Assembly: GCA_964501925.1 (NCBI GenBank)
Contig: CAZCTM010000005.1
Coordinates: forward strand, 1-64,000
Reading direction: 5' to 3'
Length of the DNA stretch: 64,000 bases
Origin: CAYLYU01 sp964501925
GTDB lineage: Bacteria; Pseudomonadota; Zetaproteobacteria; Mariprofundales; Mariprofundaceae
The notes under the pieces were generated by a model. That model did no database searches, was not told where the DNA came from, and saw only the letters and a list, made by a program, of their open reading frames with translations. The translations under genes were made by a program, and so were the position numbers. Below are positions 34,401 through 42,249 of this stretch, piece after piece. The stretch's first letter is position 1; every line of letters begins with the position of its first letter.

Positions 34401-34555
34401 TCGGTGTTGATGGTCACCTGAATATTGGTCACGTCGGGAAACGCATCCAGATTCAGCTTGGGCACGACATACAACGCGTAGGCCATACTTCCAAGAAGCA
34501 GGAGCAGGATCAGAAACCGGTTGTTAACCGCGGCATCAATGAGACGAGCAAACAT
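31421..34555 (-). CDS. czcA: Heavy-metal RND efflux pump CzcA-like
   Basis: Inner-membrane RND antiporter of 1044 residues, with two repeats of six TM segments. TM4 reads GGLAIAIGMMVDGSVVMVEH: the proton-relay Asp is present, but the DFG Asp of classical zinc CzcA is absent. The periplasmic Met triad of CusA is also missing (LAIRITLAPS replaces the LYMP region). So it is neither a typical HME1 zinc pump nor a Cu/Ag pump by motif. The flanking czcI-like, czcC, czcB, czcD and CDF genes favour divalent metals. It starts 9 nt after czcB. Confidence 0.92.
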   Translation of the reverse strand: MFARLIDAAVNNRFLILLLLLGSMAYALYVVPKLNLDAFPDVTNIQVTINTEARGLAAEEVEQLITYPVEAVMYSLPDVEEVRSISKTGLSIVTVVFREGTDIYFARQLVFQRLQEARQNIPSWAGTPKMGPNTSGLGQVFQYILKADPDAGYDALTLRALNDWVVKLMLMPVNGVTEILSFGGEIRQYQVHLNPERLLSYGLHVDDIVKAIEANNRNAGGWYLPQGDEQLVIRGVGWIPSGEEGLKAIESIPVKTVNGIPVRVRDVARVGFGGEIRQGAVTMTERAPDGSVRQLGEVVVGIVLKRFGSNTKATIDDVKSRLDIIQKALPEGVVVQPFYDQSDLVNKAVWTVEKALMEAFVLIIIVLFLFLMNIRAATLVLLSVPISVLAALAVMEHYGISANLMSLGGLAIAIGMMVDGSVVMVEHIFSHMERTRPEDHGIALRVTEAAREVARPVLFAVMIILIVFTPLFSLEGVEGKMFTPMALSISFAMFASLLAAIFVMPVLATYAFTRGVTHRDSPILAPISRAYHFLLRRALAGRKKVIAGAAVAFALTLTTVPYLGTEFVPELEEGTLAIRITLAPSSSLDYARDVGQKLEKILMDHFPETLYVSARTGRAEIGGDPEPVSNVELYVGLKPISQWTSAKSRPELQRLMREKMEAVPGILISFTQPIAMRVDELLSGVKAQLAIKLFGPDLKVLAEKGREIEKLVKTVEGTRDVAMEQIEGEAQLVVHPDREQLDRYGIPVDAVMTLVADAIGGATAGQVIRGNERYDIYVRLEKNYRNSREAIGNLILQAPDGAWVRLEDVATIRVEQGPPMIRRDDVQRRVVVQANVEGRDMGGLVAELDRRIQQEIDLPPGYSVVFGGQFENQQRAQARLMIVVPLSLLLIFLLLYFAFHSVGQATLIMLNVPMALIGGILALLVSGQYLSVPSSIGFIALFGVAVLNGVVLVDAINRHLTDGQEMDEAIRSGAESRLRPVLMTATIAALGLIPLLLATGIGSEIQRPVATVVVGGLVSSTLLTLFVLPCLYASFSRRRNGGTA

Positions 34556-34564
34556 GATCGTCTC

Positions 34565-35734
34565 CTAATGCTGATGTGCTTCGAAACCGGCCTTGGCCAG
34601 TTCCGAAAGCAGGGTGAACGCACCTTTGACAACAACACGCTCACCGGCCTTCACTCCCTCCAGAACCGGAACAAGCCCCATGCTTGCCTGCCCGACACGC
34701 ACCTCACGACGTTCAAAGTGGCCGGGCTCCTCCTCCACAAACACGATCAGTTCCCCGCCCTGGTGCTGAACGGCCCGCTCTGGCAGGAGCAGTTCCGGCT
34801 CACCTTTCCCGGTCACGATCTCGGCCTGCACAAACATTCCCGGATGCAGGACATCTTCCGGATTTTCAATCTCCAGCCGGACACCGGCGGTTCGTGTGGC
34901 CTGGTCCAGCTGATGGTGAATGTTGATGACCTTCCCGGAATATGATCGCCTGCCCTCCTTGATGGTGACGGATGCCGACTGACCCACCCTGATCAAGGGA
35001 AGCTGCGATTCGGGGATCTTCACCTCCACCCAGACCGGATCTTCATCGGCGATCTGCAAAAGACGGCTGCCGGCAGCCAGGTGTTGACCCACACGAAAAT
35101 GATCTGCAACGATGGTTCCCGCACTGGGAGCACGAAGCCTGAGCAGCCCGTATTCCCTTTCATTCAACAAGCCCCTGATTTCCTTCCAGCTGAGGCCATA
35201 GGAGGATAACGCGGCACGGGCGGCCGCCAGGTTGGCGTGGGCCGCCTGATGGGTGCTTTCAGCCTGTTGCAGACGTGCCTGGGAAACAATTTTCTGTTTT
35301 GCGAGGCCTTCGAGGCGTTTCCATGCCTGCTTGCTTCTGCGATGTTCGGCCTGTGCCCGAAGATAGTCCGCCTCAGCCTGAGCCAGGGTCGCGCTTTTCA
35401 GCGTCACCAGCAACTGACCCTTTCTCACCTTATCACCCAGCCGAACGTGGCGGGTATGCACGATGCCGTCAACCAGGCTGGTCACATCCGCCAGTCGATA
35501 GGCGTTGAAGGCGACGATGCCGGGGGCACGAATGGTCTCCGGCCTTGGTTGAGGTTTCAGGGTCGTCGTCTCAAGATTGATCTGGCTGATCTGCTCGGGA
35601 GTCAGCCTGACGACACCCGAATCTTCAGAACCTCCATGTTTGTGCCCATGCTCGTGGCCCTGTTCCGCGGCCATCAAAGGTACGTTGAACAGGAGGGTCA
35701 GTGTCAGCCATGATATTGACAGGATAAATTTCAT
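34565..35734 (-). CDS. czcB: RND periplasmic adaptor CzcB-like
   Basis: Membrane-fusion protein of 389 residues joining the CzcA-like pump to its outer-membrane channel. A signal peptide (ending MAAEQ) is followed by a His-rich stretch (QGHEHGHKHGGSED), a plausible zinc-binding entry site. Next comes a lipoyl/hairpin core with LGDKVRKGQLLVTLKSATLAQAEADY and the beta-barrel region. It overlaps czcC by 4 nt. Unlike the CusB-like adaptor at 20751 it has no extra Ig-like domain. Confidence 0.92.
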   Translation of the reverse strand: MKFILSISWLTLTLLFNVPLMAAEQGHEHGHKHGGSEDSGVVRLTPEQISQINLETTTLKPQPRPETIRAPGIVAFNAYRLADVTSLVDGIVHTRHVRLGDKVRKGQLLVTLKSATLAQAEADYLRAQAEHRRSKQAWKRLEGLAKQKIVSQARLQQAESTHQAAHANLAAARAALSSYGLSWKEIRGLLNEREYGLLRLRAPSAGTIVADHFRVGQHLAAGSRLLQIADEDPVWVEVKIPESQLPLIRVGQSASVTIKEGRRSYSGKVINIHHQLDQATRTAGVRLEIENPEDVLHPGMFVQAEIVTGKGEPELLLPERAVQHQGGELIVFVEEEPGHFERREVRVGQASMGLVPVLEGVKAGERVVVKGAFTLLSELAKAGFEAHQH

Positions 35735-36981
35735 TGTTTTGTTCCTTCGAGAATGTATTCGGGATGCCCCAGCACCTCCGCCAGACGAATGCGGGCCAGC
35801 CAGCCCTGTCTCATGGTCTCCAGTGCGGTAATGCGGGCATCAAGCGCCTGATTGATGTGAATGACCAGGTCCTCAAGATCCAGCTCGCCGGCCCTGTAAG
35901 CGGTCTCTGCCAGCTTGATGCTGTCCATGGCTGACTGTTGCTCTCTGGTCCTGGCAAGGGTAGCCACGGCATCCATGGCGCTCTTGTGATTTTGCAGGGC
36001 GGCTTCCACCTCCAGACGCAACTGGTGTTCCGCCCATTCGAGTTCTGACCGGGTGCGCAGCGTTTGGGCCAGGGCCGCCTTATAGGCCCCCCTGTGCGTA
36101 TTCCAGACGGGAATAGGAATGGAGACCCCGAACTTGATAAGCTGTTCACCGGCTTCCCGGCCATTCATGAGGCTGATTGTCGGATCCGGGATACGTTGTG
36201 CCCTGGCCAGATCCGCCCGGGCCCGGGCCTGCTCCAAACGGTAGCGCAGGGACGCAAGATCCGGCCGGGATTGAAGAGCGACCGAGAAGGGATCCTCCGG
36301 AGGCTTCCAGTCAGGTGATATCTCGGGGAGTTCGGGCTTGATCGTCAGGTCGCTTTCCTGCTGGCCAATGGACGTAAAGTAACGCGCTCGACTCCGTGTA
36401 AAGTACTGTCGTGCAACCAGCTCCGCATTCAGGGCGGAGGCGTAGGCGGAACGGGTCAGGTTGACGTCCAGCTGGTTGGCTTCACCCACTTTCAGTTGCT
36501 GTTCGATTGCACTTGTCATGCGTTGGAGCATGCGGCTCTGCTGACGTCTCAGATCAAGTGTCTGTTTGGCGAAAAACAGGGCGACAAAGGCCCTGGCGGC
36601 ATCGATACCCAGCCCGATCCGCAAGGCCCTGGATTCCTGATTGGCCGCATCCAGCGCGGCCCGGGCAGACTGCTCCCTGTATCCCCGCTTACCGGCAACT
36701 TCTATGCCCTGATACAGGGAGATGTAATAATCGTTGGAGGTTCCGCCAGCATTCAGTCTGCGCCGCTGCGGTTCAAGCGACAGCTCGGGGTTATAGGCAT
36801 AGGACTCCTGCTCAACGAGGTTGCCCCTGGCCGCTTCAACATTCTGCTCAGCGATTTGCAGCCTTGGATGCTGTTCGCTGGCAATCGCCATCACCTCCTT
36901 GAGCGTGACAGCCTCGCCCTGCAACGGATTCAGACAGATCAGCAAGCCAGCCTGTAAAACAATCAAATAACGAATTCGCAC
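35731..36981 (-). CDS. czcC: TolC-family outer-membrane channel CzcC-like
   Basis: Outer-membrane duct, 416 residues, with a signal peptide and the two TolC repeats: the first with HPRLQIAEQNVEAARGN, the second with RPDLASLRYRLEQARA and AETAYRAGELDLEDLVIHINQALDA. It has no N-terminal lipobox cysteine. The stop overlaps the start of czcB by 4 nt. The gene is about 110 nt downstream of the small czcI-like gene. Confidence 0.9.
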   Translation of the reverse strand: MRIRYLIVLQAGLLICLNPLQGEAVTLKEVMAIASEQHPRLQIAEQNVEAARGNLVEQESYAYNPELSLEPQRRRLNAGGTSNDYYISLYQGIEVAGKRGYREQSARAALDAANQESRALRIGLGIDAARAFVALFFAKQTLDLRRQQSRMLQRMTSAIEQQLKVGEANQLDVNLTRSAYASALNAELVARQYFTRSRARYFTSIGQQESDLTIKPELPEISPDWKPPEDPFSVALQSRPDLASLRYRLEQARARADLARAQRIPDPTISLMNGREAGEQLIKFGVSIPIPVWNTHRGAYKAALAQTLRTRSELEWAEHQLRLEVEAALQNHKSAMDAVATLARTREQQSAMDSIKLAETAYRAGELDLEDLVIHINQALDARITALETMRQGWLARIRLAEVLGHPEYILEGTKQ

Positions 36982-37089
36982 ATGTTCCCCCTGAAATGAA
37001 AAAATGGAAGTTGGGGAAGCCGGGATTTACAACCGAATGCAGGGTGCAGGGCCGGATGGCAGACCTGCACAGGCAATCAGAAGCAAATC

Positions 37090-37413
37090 TCAGCTGTACA
37101 TGTGCTTGGGAGGACGTTCGATCCGAATGGAAACTCTTATCAGGTTCAGGGTTGGAAGATCGTAATTCTCGTCCGGGTACGCGGAAACAACATTCAATGC
37201 ATCCGGATGCTTCTCAAGGAAGACATGCGAGGCATGAATATGGCATGCCAGGTCCACGTCTCCACCTGTATGCTCCCCCGATGAGGAAGGACCGTGATAT
37301 TGCGCAAAATAACTCGACTGGTTGCCGACCGGACCATGAATGTGAATGGTATAGCCGCAAGCAAACATCGACAGTTGCAAGGAGAAGAAAGCAATGACTG
37401 CTACGACCTTCAT
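37090..37413 (-). CDS. Small exported His-rich protein in the czcI position
   Basis: A 107-residue protein with a signal peptide (KVVAVIAFFSLQLSMFA) and a mature part containing scattered His and Cys (IHIHGP, YHGPSSSGEH, ACHIHASHV), ending RIERPPKHMYS. Its place before czcCBA-czcD matches czcI of Cupriavidus, whose product is a small periplasmic regulator; the Pro-rich ending is also in keeping. Sequence identity to CzcI cannot be claimed. The ATG at 37413 is weakly supported; a TTG three codons upstream is possible. Confidence 0.6.
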   Translation of the reverse strand: MKVVAVIAFFSLQLSMFACGYTIHIHGPVGNQSSYFAQYHGPSSSGEHTGGDVDLACHIHASHVFLEKHPDALNVVSAYPDENYDLPTLNLIRVSIRIERPPKHMYS

Positions 37414-37582
37414 GCCATGCAAGCTATAAATTTACACCCCGTTTGTCATTAGCGATTCGCGTGACGTATCCCGCCTGAGGCTGTTGCCCTGCCGTAAGGA
37501 ACCCCATCTGTTGATGGCCATCCACTTCTGTGAGTTTTTCGATGAGGATTCAGGAACGATCTGACGCTAGGATACGCACGGC

Positions 37583-38566
37583 ATGAAACGATACGTCCTC
37601 AAACGTCTCGCCGGCATGATCCCGCTCCTGCTCGGGATCACTGTCATCTCGTTTGGCATCATGCACGTCGCCCCTGGTGAACCCACTGTTGTCGGCCAGG
37701 AATTCAACCCAAAGATCTCCGCCCAGGACCGTGAGCGCCTCCGTGCCTATTACGGCCTGGACAAACCCCTGCATGTCCAGTACTGGAACTGGCTCAAGCG
37801 ACTGGCTGTCCTGGATTTCGGCAAATCCTTTTCGGCGGACCAGCGGGATGTTCTGGACAAGATTAGCGAGCGTCTTCCCATTACGATCTGGATCAATGTC
37901 CTGGCCATGATTTTTATTCTGATGGTCGCCGTCCCCATCGGGGTGGTCTCCGCCGTTCATCAGGATTCATGGCTGGATCGGGCGTCCACGGTCTTTGTCT
38001 TCATCGGTTTCGCCATCCCCTCATTCTGGCTTGGTCTGCTGTTGATGATCGCCTTTGGCGTGAATCTCAACTGGCTGCCCATCTCCGGGATCCACGATTA
38101 TGACTGGCGACAAATGGGGTTCTGGGGACAGCAGCTCGACCTGGCCAGGCACCTGCTCCTTCCCGTTTTTGTCTCCGCCATCGGAGGTCTGGCGGGCATG
38201 AGCCGGTTCATGCGCAGCGGGATGCTGGACGTCATCCGCTCCGACTACATCACCACAGCCAGGGCCATGGGGATCCCGGAAGGTACGATCCGTTACAGAT
38301 ACGCCCTGAAAAACGCGCTTTTGCCCATCATCACCCTGCTCGGGCTTTCCATCCCCGGCCTCATCGGCGGATCCGTGATCATCGAACAACTCTTTTCGAT
38401 ACCGGGAATGGGCCTGCTCTTTTTCGAGGCGGTGATGTCCCGGGATTATCCTCTGGTCATGGGGATTACTGTGATCGGGGCTGTTCTCACACTGGTCGGC
38501 AACCTTCTGGCCGATCTCTCCTACGCCTGGGTGGATCCCCGGATCCGTCACGGAGGCGGCAAGTGA
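37583..38566 (+). CDS. Oligopeptide ABC transporter permease (DppB/OppB-like)
   Basis: A 327-residue inner-membrane permease. The N-terminus MKRYVLKRLAGMIPLLLGITVISF is the signature start of DppB/OppB/GsiC proteins. Six TM segments follow and the EAA loop is DYITTARAMGIPEGTIRYRYALKNA, which contacts the ATPase. It overlaps the DppC-like gene by 4 nt. No binding-protein gene precedes it here, yet a family-5 binding lipoprotein ends at 16097, on the far side of the metal island. No DppD/DppF ATPase gene is in the window. Confidence 0.93.
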   Translation: MKRYVLKRLAGMIPLLLGITVISFGIMHVAPGEPTVVGQEFNPKISAQDRERLRAYYGLDKPLHVQYWNWLKRLAVLDFGKSFSADQRDVLDKISERLPITIWINVLAMIFILMVAVPIGVVSAVHQDSWLDRASTVFVFIGFAIPSFWLGLLLMIAFGVNLNWLPISGIHDYDWRQMGFWGQQLDLARHLLLPVFVSAIGGLAGMSRFMRSGMLDVIRSDYITTARAMGIPEGTIRYRYALKNALLPIITLLGLSIPGLIGGSVIIEQLFSIPGMGLLFFEAVMSRDYPLVMGITVIGAVLTLVGNLLADLSYAWVDPRIRHGGGK

Positions 38567-39441
38567 GCACACGGATTGCAGGGATGGAAGGCCAGGCGAA
38601 ATCACCCTCAGGTCTGATGGCCCTGTGGTCAAATCACCCTCTGCTGTGCGTGGGCAGCGTCATTGTTGCCCTGGTGGTCCTGCTGGCCGTGCTTGCGCCC
38701 CTGATCGCGCCCTATGATCCCACTGCCATCAATGTGAAGATCATCCTTCTTCCACCCTCCTGGGAGCATCTTTGCGGAACGGACACCCTGGGCCGCGACA
38801 TCTTCTCACGTATGCTGTTCGGCGCCCGCGTTTCCCTGGCTGTCGGATTCGTGGCGGTCGGCATTTCACTTCTGATCGGCATCCTTCTTGGGTCCCTGGC
38901 CGGGTATCTGGGGGGCCGGGTGGATGGCATCATCATGCGGGCGACCGACATGGTCCTCTGTTTTCCAACCTTCTTTCTGATCCTGGCGGTGATCGCCTTT
39001 CTGGAACCGTCCATCTGGAACATCATGATTGTCATTGGTCTGACTTCATGGATGGGCGTGGCAAGACTTGTCCGGGCCGAATTCCTGAGCCTGCGTGAGC
39101 GGGAGTTCGTGCTGGCCGCCAAGAGCCTTGGCGTTCCGGGACCGCAAATGGTCTGGCGTTACCTGCTGCCCAACGCCATGGGTCCCATTCTCGTGTCGGC
39201 CGTGCTTGGTGTCGCCGGAGCCGTGCTCGTTGAATCGGGGCTCTCCTTCCTCGGCCTCGGCGTGCAACCCCCCGACCCGTCTTGGGGCAACATGCTCACG
39301 GAAGGCAAGGACAATATCCAGATCGCGTGGTGGCTCTCACTGTTTCCCGGCCTGGCCATCCTTATCACCGTTCTCGGCTACAACCTCCTGGGTGAAGGAC
39401 TGCGCGATCTCCTGGACCCTCGCCAGCAAGGGAAACGATGA
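38563..39441 (+). CDS. Oligopeptide ABC transporter permease (DppC/OppC-like)
   Basis: Second permease subunit, 292 residues. The N-terminal LIAPYDPTAINVK, the motif LCGTDTLGRDIFSRMLFGARVSL, the EAA loop EFVLAAKSLGVPGPQMVWRYLLPNA and the ending LGEGLRDLLDPR are all typical. It starts 4 nt inside the DppB-like gene and ends 4 nt inside tadA, so the three are coupled translationally. Confidence 0.94.
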   Translation: MSTRIAGMEGQAKSPSGLMALWSNHPLLCVGSVIVALVVLLAVLAPLIAPYDPTAINVKIILLPPSWEHLCGTDTLGRDIFSRMLFGARVSLAVGFVAVGISLLIGILLGSLAGYLGGRVDGIIMRATDMVLCFPTFFLILAVIAFLEPSIWNIMIVIGLTSWMGVARLVRAEFLSLREREFVLAAKSLGVPGPQMVWRYLLPNAMGPILVSAVLGVAGAVLVESGLSFLGLGVQPPDPSWGNMLTEGKDNIQIAWWLSLFPGLAILITVLGYNLLGEGLRDLLDPRQQGKR

Positions 39442-39950
39442 ACAGCGATATGGATATCCATTACATGAAGATAGCCCTGCAACAGGCTGTTATGTCAGAA
39501 AAAAATGGAGAAGTCCCCGTTGGTTCCATTCTTGTTCTTCCGGATGGCCGGCAATTTGCCGCCCACAATGCGCCCATTTCCCGAAGCGATGCCACCGCCC
39601 ATGCGGAAATATGTGTGATTCGCATGGCCTGCAAAGCGATCAACAATTATCGTCTCACCGGCAGCACACTCTACGTTACCCTGGAGCCGTGCCTGATGTG
39701 TGCCGGCGCCATGATTCATGCCCGCGTCAGCAGGCTTGTCTATGGTGCAAAAGATCCCAAAACCGGTGTCATTGAATCCCTTTACCACATCCTGGATGAC
39801 AAGCGGCTGAACCATCAACCCGAAGTCGTTTCCGGTATTCTGGCTGAGGAATGCGGCAGCCTGCTCAGGGAGTTCTTTTCCAGACGCAGACGGCAGAGCA
39901 GGGACAGGCGCCCGTGTGACACTATTGCGGGCAGACGAGAAAAACCATGA
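39438..39950 (+). CDS. tadA: tRNA-specific adenosine deaminase TadA
   Basis: Converts A34 to inosine in the anticodon of tRNA-Arg(ACG). The zinc and catalytic motifs are present: HAE at 55-57 and PCLMC with C85 and C88. The dimer and substrate region MIHARVSRLVYGAKDPKTG follows. At 170 residues it is normal, with a basic C-terminal tail (RRRRQSRDRR). It overlaps the DppC-like gene by 4 nt and the ferredoxin-like gene by 4 nt. The gene is essential in most bacteria. Confidence 0.94.
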   Translation: MNSDMDIHYMKIALQQAVMSEKNGEVPVGSILVLPDGRQFAAHNAPISRSDATAHAEICVIRMACKAINNYRLTGSTLYVTLEPCLMCAGAMIHARVSRLVYGAKDPKTGVIESLYHILDDKRLNHQPEVVSGILAEECGSLLREFFSRRRRQSRDRRPCDTIAGRREKP

Positions 39951-40318
39951 TGGAGGCCCCTCTGCAAAGAAAGGTTCGTCTGCTCGGCATCGCCAAGATC
40001 AGGCACCACATCTTCCTTTGCTGCGATCAGACCAAACCCAAGTGCTGCGCCAGAGAGACCGGCCTTGAATCCTGGCAGTTCCTCAAGTCACGCCTGCTGG
40101 AACTCGGACTCAATGCCAAAGGCGGCATCTACCGGACCAAGGCCAATTGCCTTCAGGTGTGCATGCAGGGCCCCATCGCCGTTGTTTACCCGGAAGGGAT
40201 CTGGTACCACTCCTGCACACCCGACGTACTGGAGCGGATCATCCAGGAGCACCTGATCGGTGGCAAGCCCGTGCGTGAATACGTGTTTTATCGAAAACCA
40301 GCCAGGGAAGGAAGCTGA
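39947..40318 (+). CDS. Thioredoxin-like [2Fe-2S] ferredoxin
   Basis: A 123-residue protein. It has cysteines at 25/26, 33/34, 68 and 72 in the arrangement LCCDQTKPKCC ... ANCLQVC, the pattern of thioredoxin-fold [2Fe-2S] ferredoxins. The C-terminal GIWYHSCTPDVLERIIQEHL is also family-like. It probably transfers electrons; its partner is not known. Extra adjacent cysteines make the exact ligands uncertain. It overlaps tadA by 4 nt and its stop faces tatD. Confidence 0.88.
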   Translation: MMEAPLQRKVRLLGIAKIRHHIFLCCDQTKPKCCARETGLESWQFLKSRLLELGLNAKGGIYRTKANCLQVCMQGPIAVVYPEGIWYHSCTPDVLERIIQEHLIGGKPVREYVFYRKPAREGS

Positions 40319-40340
40319 ACAAGGAGAGAGGGGTGCGGAC

Positions 40341-41117
40341 TCACCCGACAGCGAACCTCCGCATGGCGTTGGCCGTGGTCATCTCCGCCAGACGTTCCAG
40401 TGAAACCCCGCGCACCTCGGCCAGGCATTCGGCGACATGGCGGACATGGGCCGGTTCATTGCGCCTGCCCCGCCTGGGGACCGGTGCGAGATAGGGACTG
40501 TCTGTTTCGATCAGCAACATCTCCTCAGGCACATTCCTGGCAACCTCGCGCAGGCCATCGTTCTTCCTGAAGGTCACATTGCCGGAAAATGAAATGGAAA
40601 GACCCAGATCCAGTGCCTGCCTGGCCGTTTCCCAATCCGAGGAAAAACAGTGCATGATCCCTCCACACGTCTCGACCCCTTCTTCCCTCAGGATCCGGAT
40701 CACGGCATCATCCGCTTCCCGATTGTGCACGATCACGGGCTTCTCAAGCCGGTTGGCCGCCCGGATATGGGTTCTGAATCTCTCTTCCTGTCTTTCAGGG
40801 GACACGTGGTGCCGGAAAAAATCCATGCCGGTTTCACCGATCGCCACGCACTTGGGGTGTAAAGCCAGCTCACACAGTTCCTCCAGTCCGGGCTCTTCCC
40901 CCACCTCGTGATTGGGATGTACACCGACGCTGCAATACAGGTTGTCGTGATTCTCAACCAGGGAAAAGATGCCGCGCACGTGCTCCAGATCCACCGCCAC
41001 CGTCACCGCCCAGACCACACCCGCCAGATGCATTCGGGTCAGCACTTCCCCCCTGTCCTCCTCAAAATGAGGAAAATCCAGATGGCAGTGTGTATCAACC
41101 AGGCGGATCTCAGGCAC
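40341..41117 (-). CDS. TatD-family metal-dependent hydrolase
   Basis: A 258-residue TIM-barrel hydrolase with the metal ligands of the family: H10 and H12 in DTHCHLDF, the GETGMDFF glutamate, a mid-protein histidine in VIVHNREAD, HCFSSD, and the late aspartate in ETDSPYLAP. Relatives are 3'-5' DNA exonucleases involved in DNA repair or tRNA quality control. It overlaps the HAD-phosphatase gene by 8 nt. Confidence 0.9.
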   Translation of the reverse strand: MPEIRLVDTHCHLDFPHFEEDRGEVLTRMHLAGVVWAVTVAVDLEHVRGIFSLVENHDNLYCSVGVHPNHEVGEEPGLEELCELALHPKCVAIGETGMDFFRHHVSPERQEERFRTHIRAANRLEKPVIVHNREADDAVIRILREEGVETCGGIMHCFSSDWETARQALDLGLSISFSGNVTFRKNDGLREVARNVPEEMLLIETDSPYLAPVPRRGRRNEPAHVRHVAECLAEVRGVSLERLAEMTTANAMRRFAVG

Positions 41118-41868
41118 GCATGATCTCCTTGAGGTGATCCAGGGTCACGTGATGCAATGATTCCAGACCATGGGGGTTTTCAATGACCGTGATCGCCGGT
41201 CCATCAGGATCGCCAAGTTCGGAAACGACGAGATCGGCGCCCGCAAAATCGTGGGCATGGGTGTAATCATTGATGGTCACAACGCATCTCAAACCGGCGG
41301 TCTGCGCCGCCTTCCATCCATTGCCCGAATCCTCCAGTGCCAGGCACTCCCCGGCTGAGATACCCAGCTTTTCCATGGCGTGATGATAGATATCCGGCGC
41401 CGGCTTTTTCGATGGCACAATATCGCCGGCGGCCAGGACGCTGAAGCGATCAAACCATTCCGGCCCAAGGGAGTGCTCGATCAGGGCGTCCAGGGCGGAG
41501 GGCGTGGTGGTGGTTGCCACTCCCAGCGTGATGCCATCCTCATAGGCCTCCGTGAGCAGTCGCCTCACCCCGGAGCGTAACGGGATCTCGCCTCTGGCAA
41601 TAAGTTCCTGATAAAGCCGGGTCTTGAGCGCATGCAATCTAGCTATTTCTTCATCGGAGGGCGGTTCAAGACCGCGTCGCACGTAATCGAACCTAATACG
41701 CTCCTTGCCCCCCGTAACAGCCAGAAGTTCGCCATAGGTGGGGACATCCCACTCACGATCGATTCCCGCCTCCCTGAAGGCAAGATTGAAAGCGACACGA
41801 TGGCCATCTCGCTCCGTGTCAGCGAGCGTTCCATCCACATCCCACAACAGACATTTCAGTTCCGTCAT
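41110..41868 (-). CDS. HAD-superfamily phosphatase, CbbY-like
   Basis: A 252-residue HAD phosphatase. The nucleophile motif is LLWDVDGTLADTERDGHRVAFN (D10 and D12) with a helical cap from about 20-95. Motif II is GVATTTT, the lysine is in PSKKPAPD, and the acidic motif is ALEDSGNG. The closest group is CbbY/CbbZ/Gph-like phosphatases; CbbY removes xylulose-1,5-bisphosphate, an inhibitor of Rubisco. No Calvin-cycle gene is nearby, so the substrate is open. Confidence 0.85.
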   Translation of the reverse strand: MTELKCLLWDVDGTLADTERDGHRVAFNLAFREAGIDREWDVPTYGELLAVTGGKERIRFDYVRRGLEPPSDEEIARLHALKTRLYQELIARGEIPLRSGVRRLLTEAYEDGITLGVATTTTPSALDALIEHSLGPEWFDRFSVLAAGDIVPSKKPAPDIYHHAMEKLGISAGECLALEDSGNGWKAAQTAGLRCVVTINDYTHAHDFAGADLVVSELGDPDGPAITVIENPHGLESLHHVTLDHLKEIMRA

Positions 41869-41928
41869 CCTATCTCCTTGTTTTGGCCGGGGTTGGGTTC
41901 CCCGAGTGTTTTTGGCTAAACTACACTC

Positions 41929-42249
41929 ATGAGTAAATCACGCCATGAGTATGACCATCTACCGGTTCTGGACAAGCCGAAGCTGCAAAAACCGCCCATG
42001 TATCAGGTGGTGCTCCTGAACGACGACTTTACCCCCATGGATTTCGTCGTTGAGGTGATTCGTCGCTACTTCCACAAGAGCCTTGAAGAGGCCACGACGA
42101 TCATGCTCGATGTGCATCACCATGGACGCGGTATATGCGGGATCTTTACATATGAGATTGCCGAGACCAAGGTTGCACAGGTGAACAGTTACAGCAAGAA
42201 GCACGAGCATCCGCTTCAGTGCATCATGGAGAAGGCCCATGTTGAGTGA
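41929..42249 (+). CDS. clpS: ClpS, adaptor for N-degron recognition
   Basis: A 106-residue adaptor that binds N-terminal Phe, Leu, Tyr or Trp and hands substrates to ClpAP. Characteristic residues are PPMYQVVLLNDDFTPMDFVVEV (the acidic pocket), then a His-rich stretch LDVHHHGRGICGIFT and ETKVAQV. It overlaps clpA by 11 nt, the usual clpS-clpA arrangement. Confidence 0.95.
   Translation: MSKSRHEYDHLPVLDKPKLQKPPMYQVVLLNDDFTPMDFVVEVIRRYFHKSLEEATTIMLDVHHHGRGICGIFTYEIAETKVAQVNSYSKKHEHPLQCIMEKAHVE

Noticed and set aside
16098..37582. Integrative element with integrase and attachment sites
   Set aside because: No integrase, relaxase, transposase or tRNA gene was found at either border, and I could not see matching direct repeats by eye.
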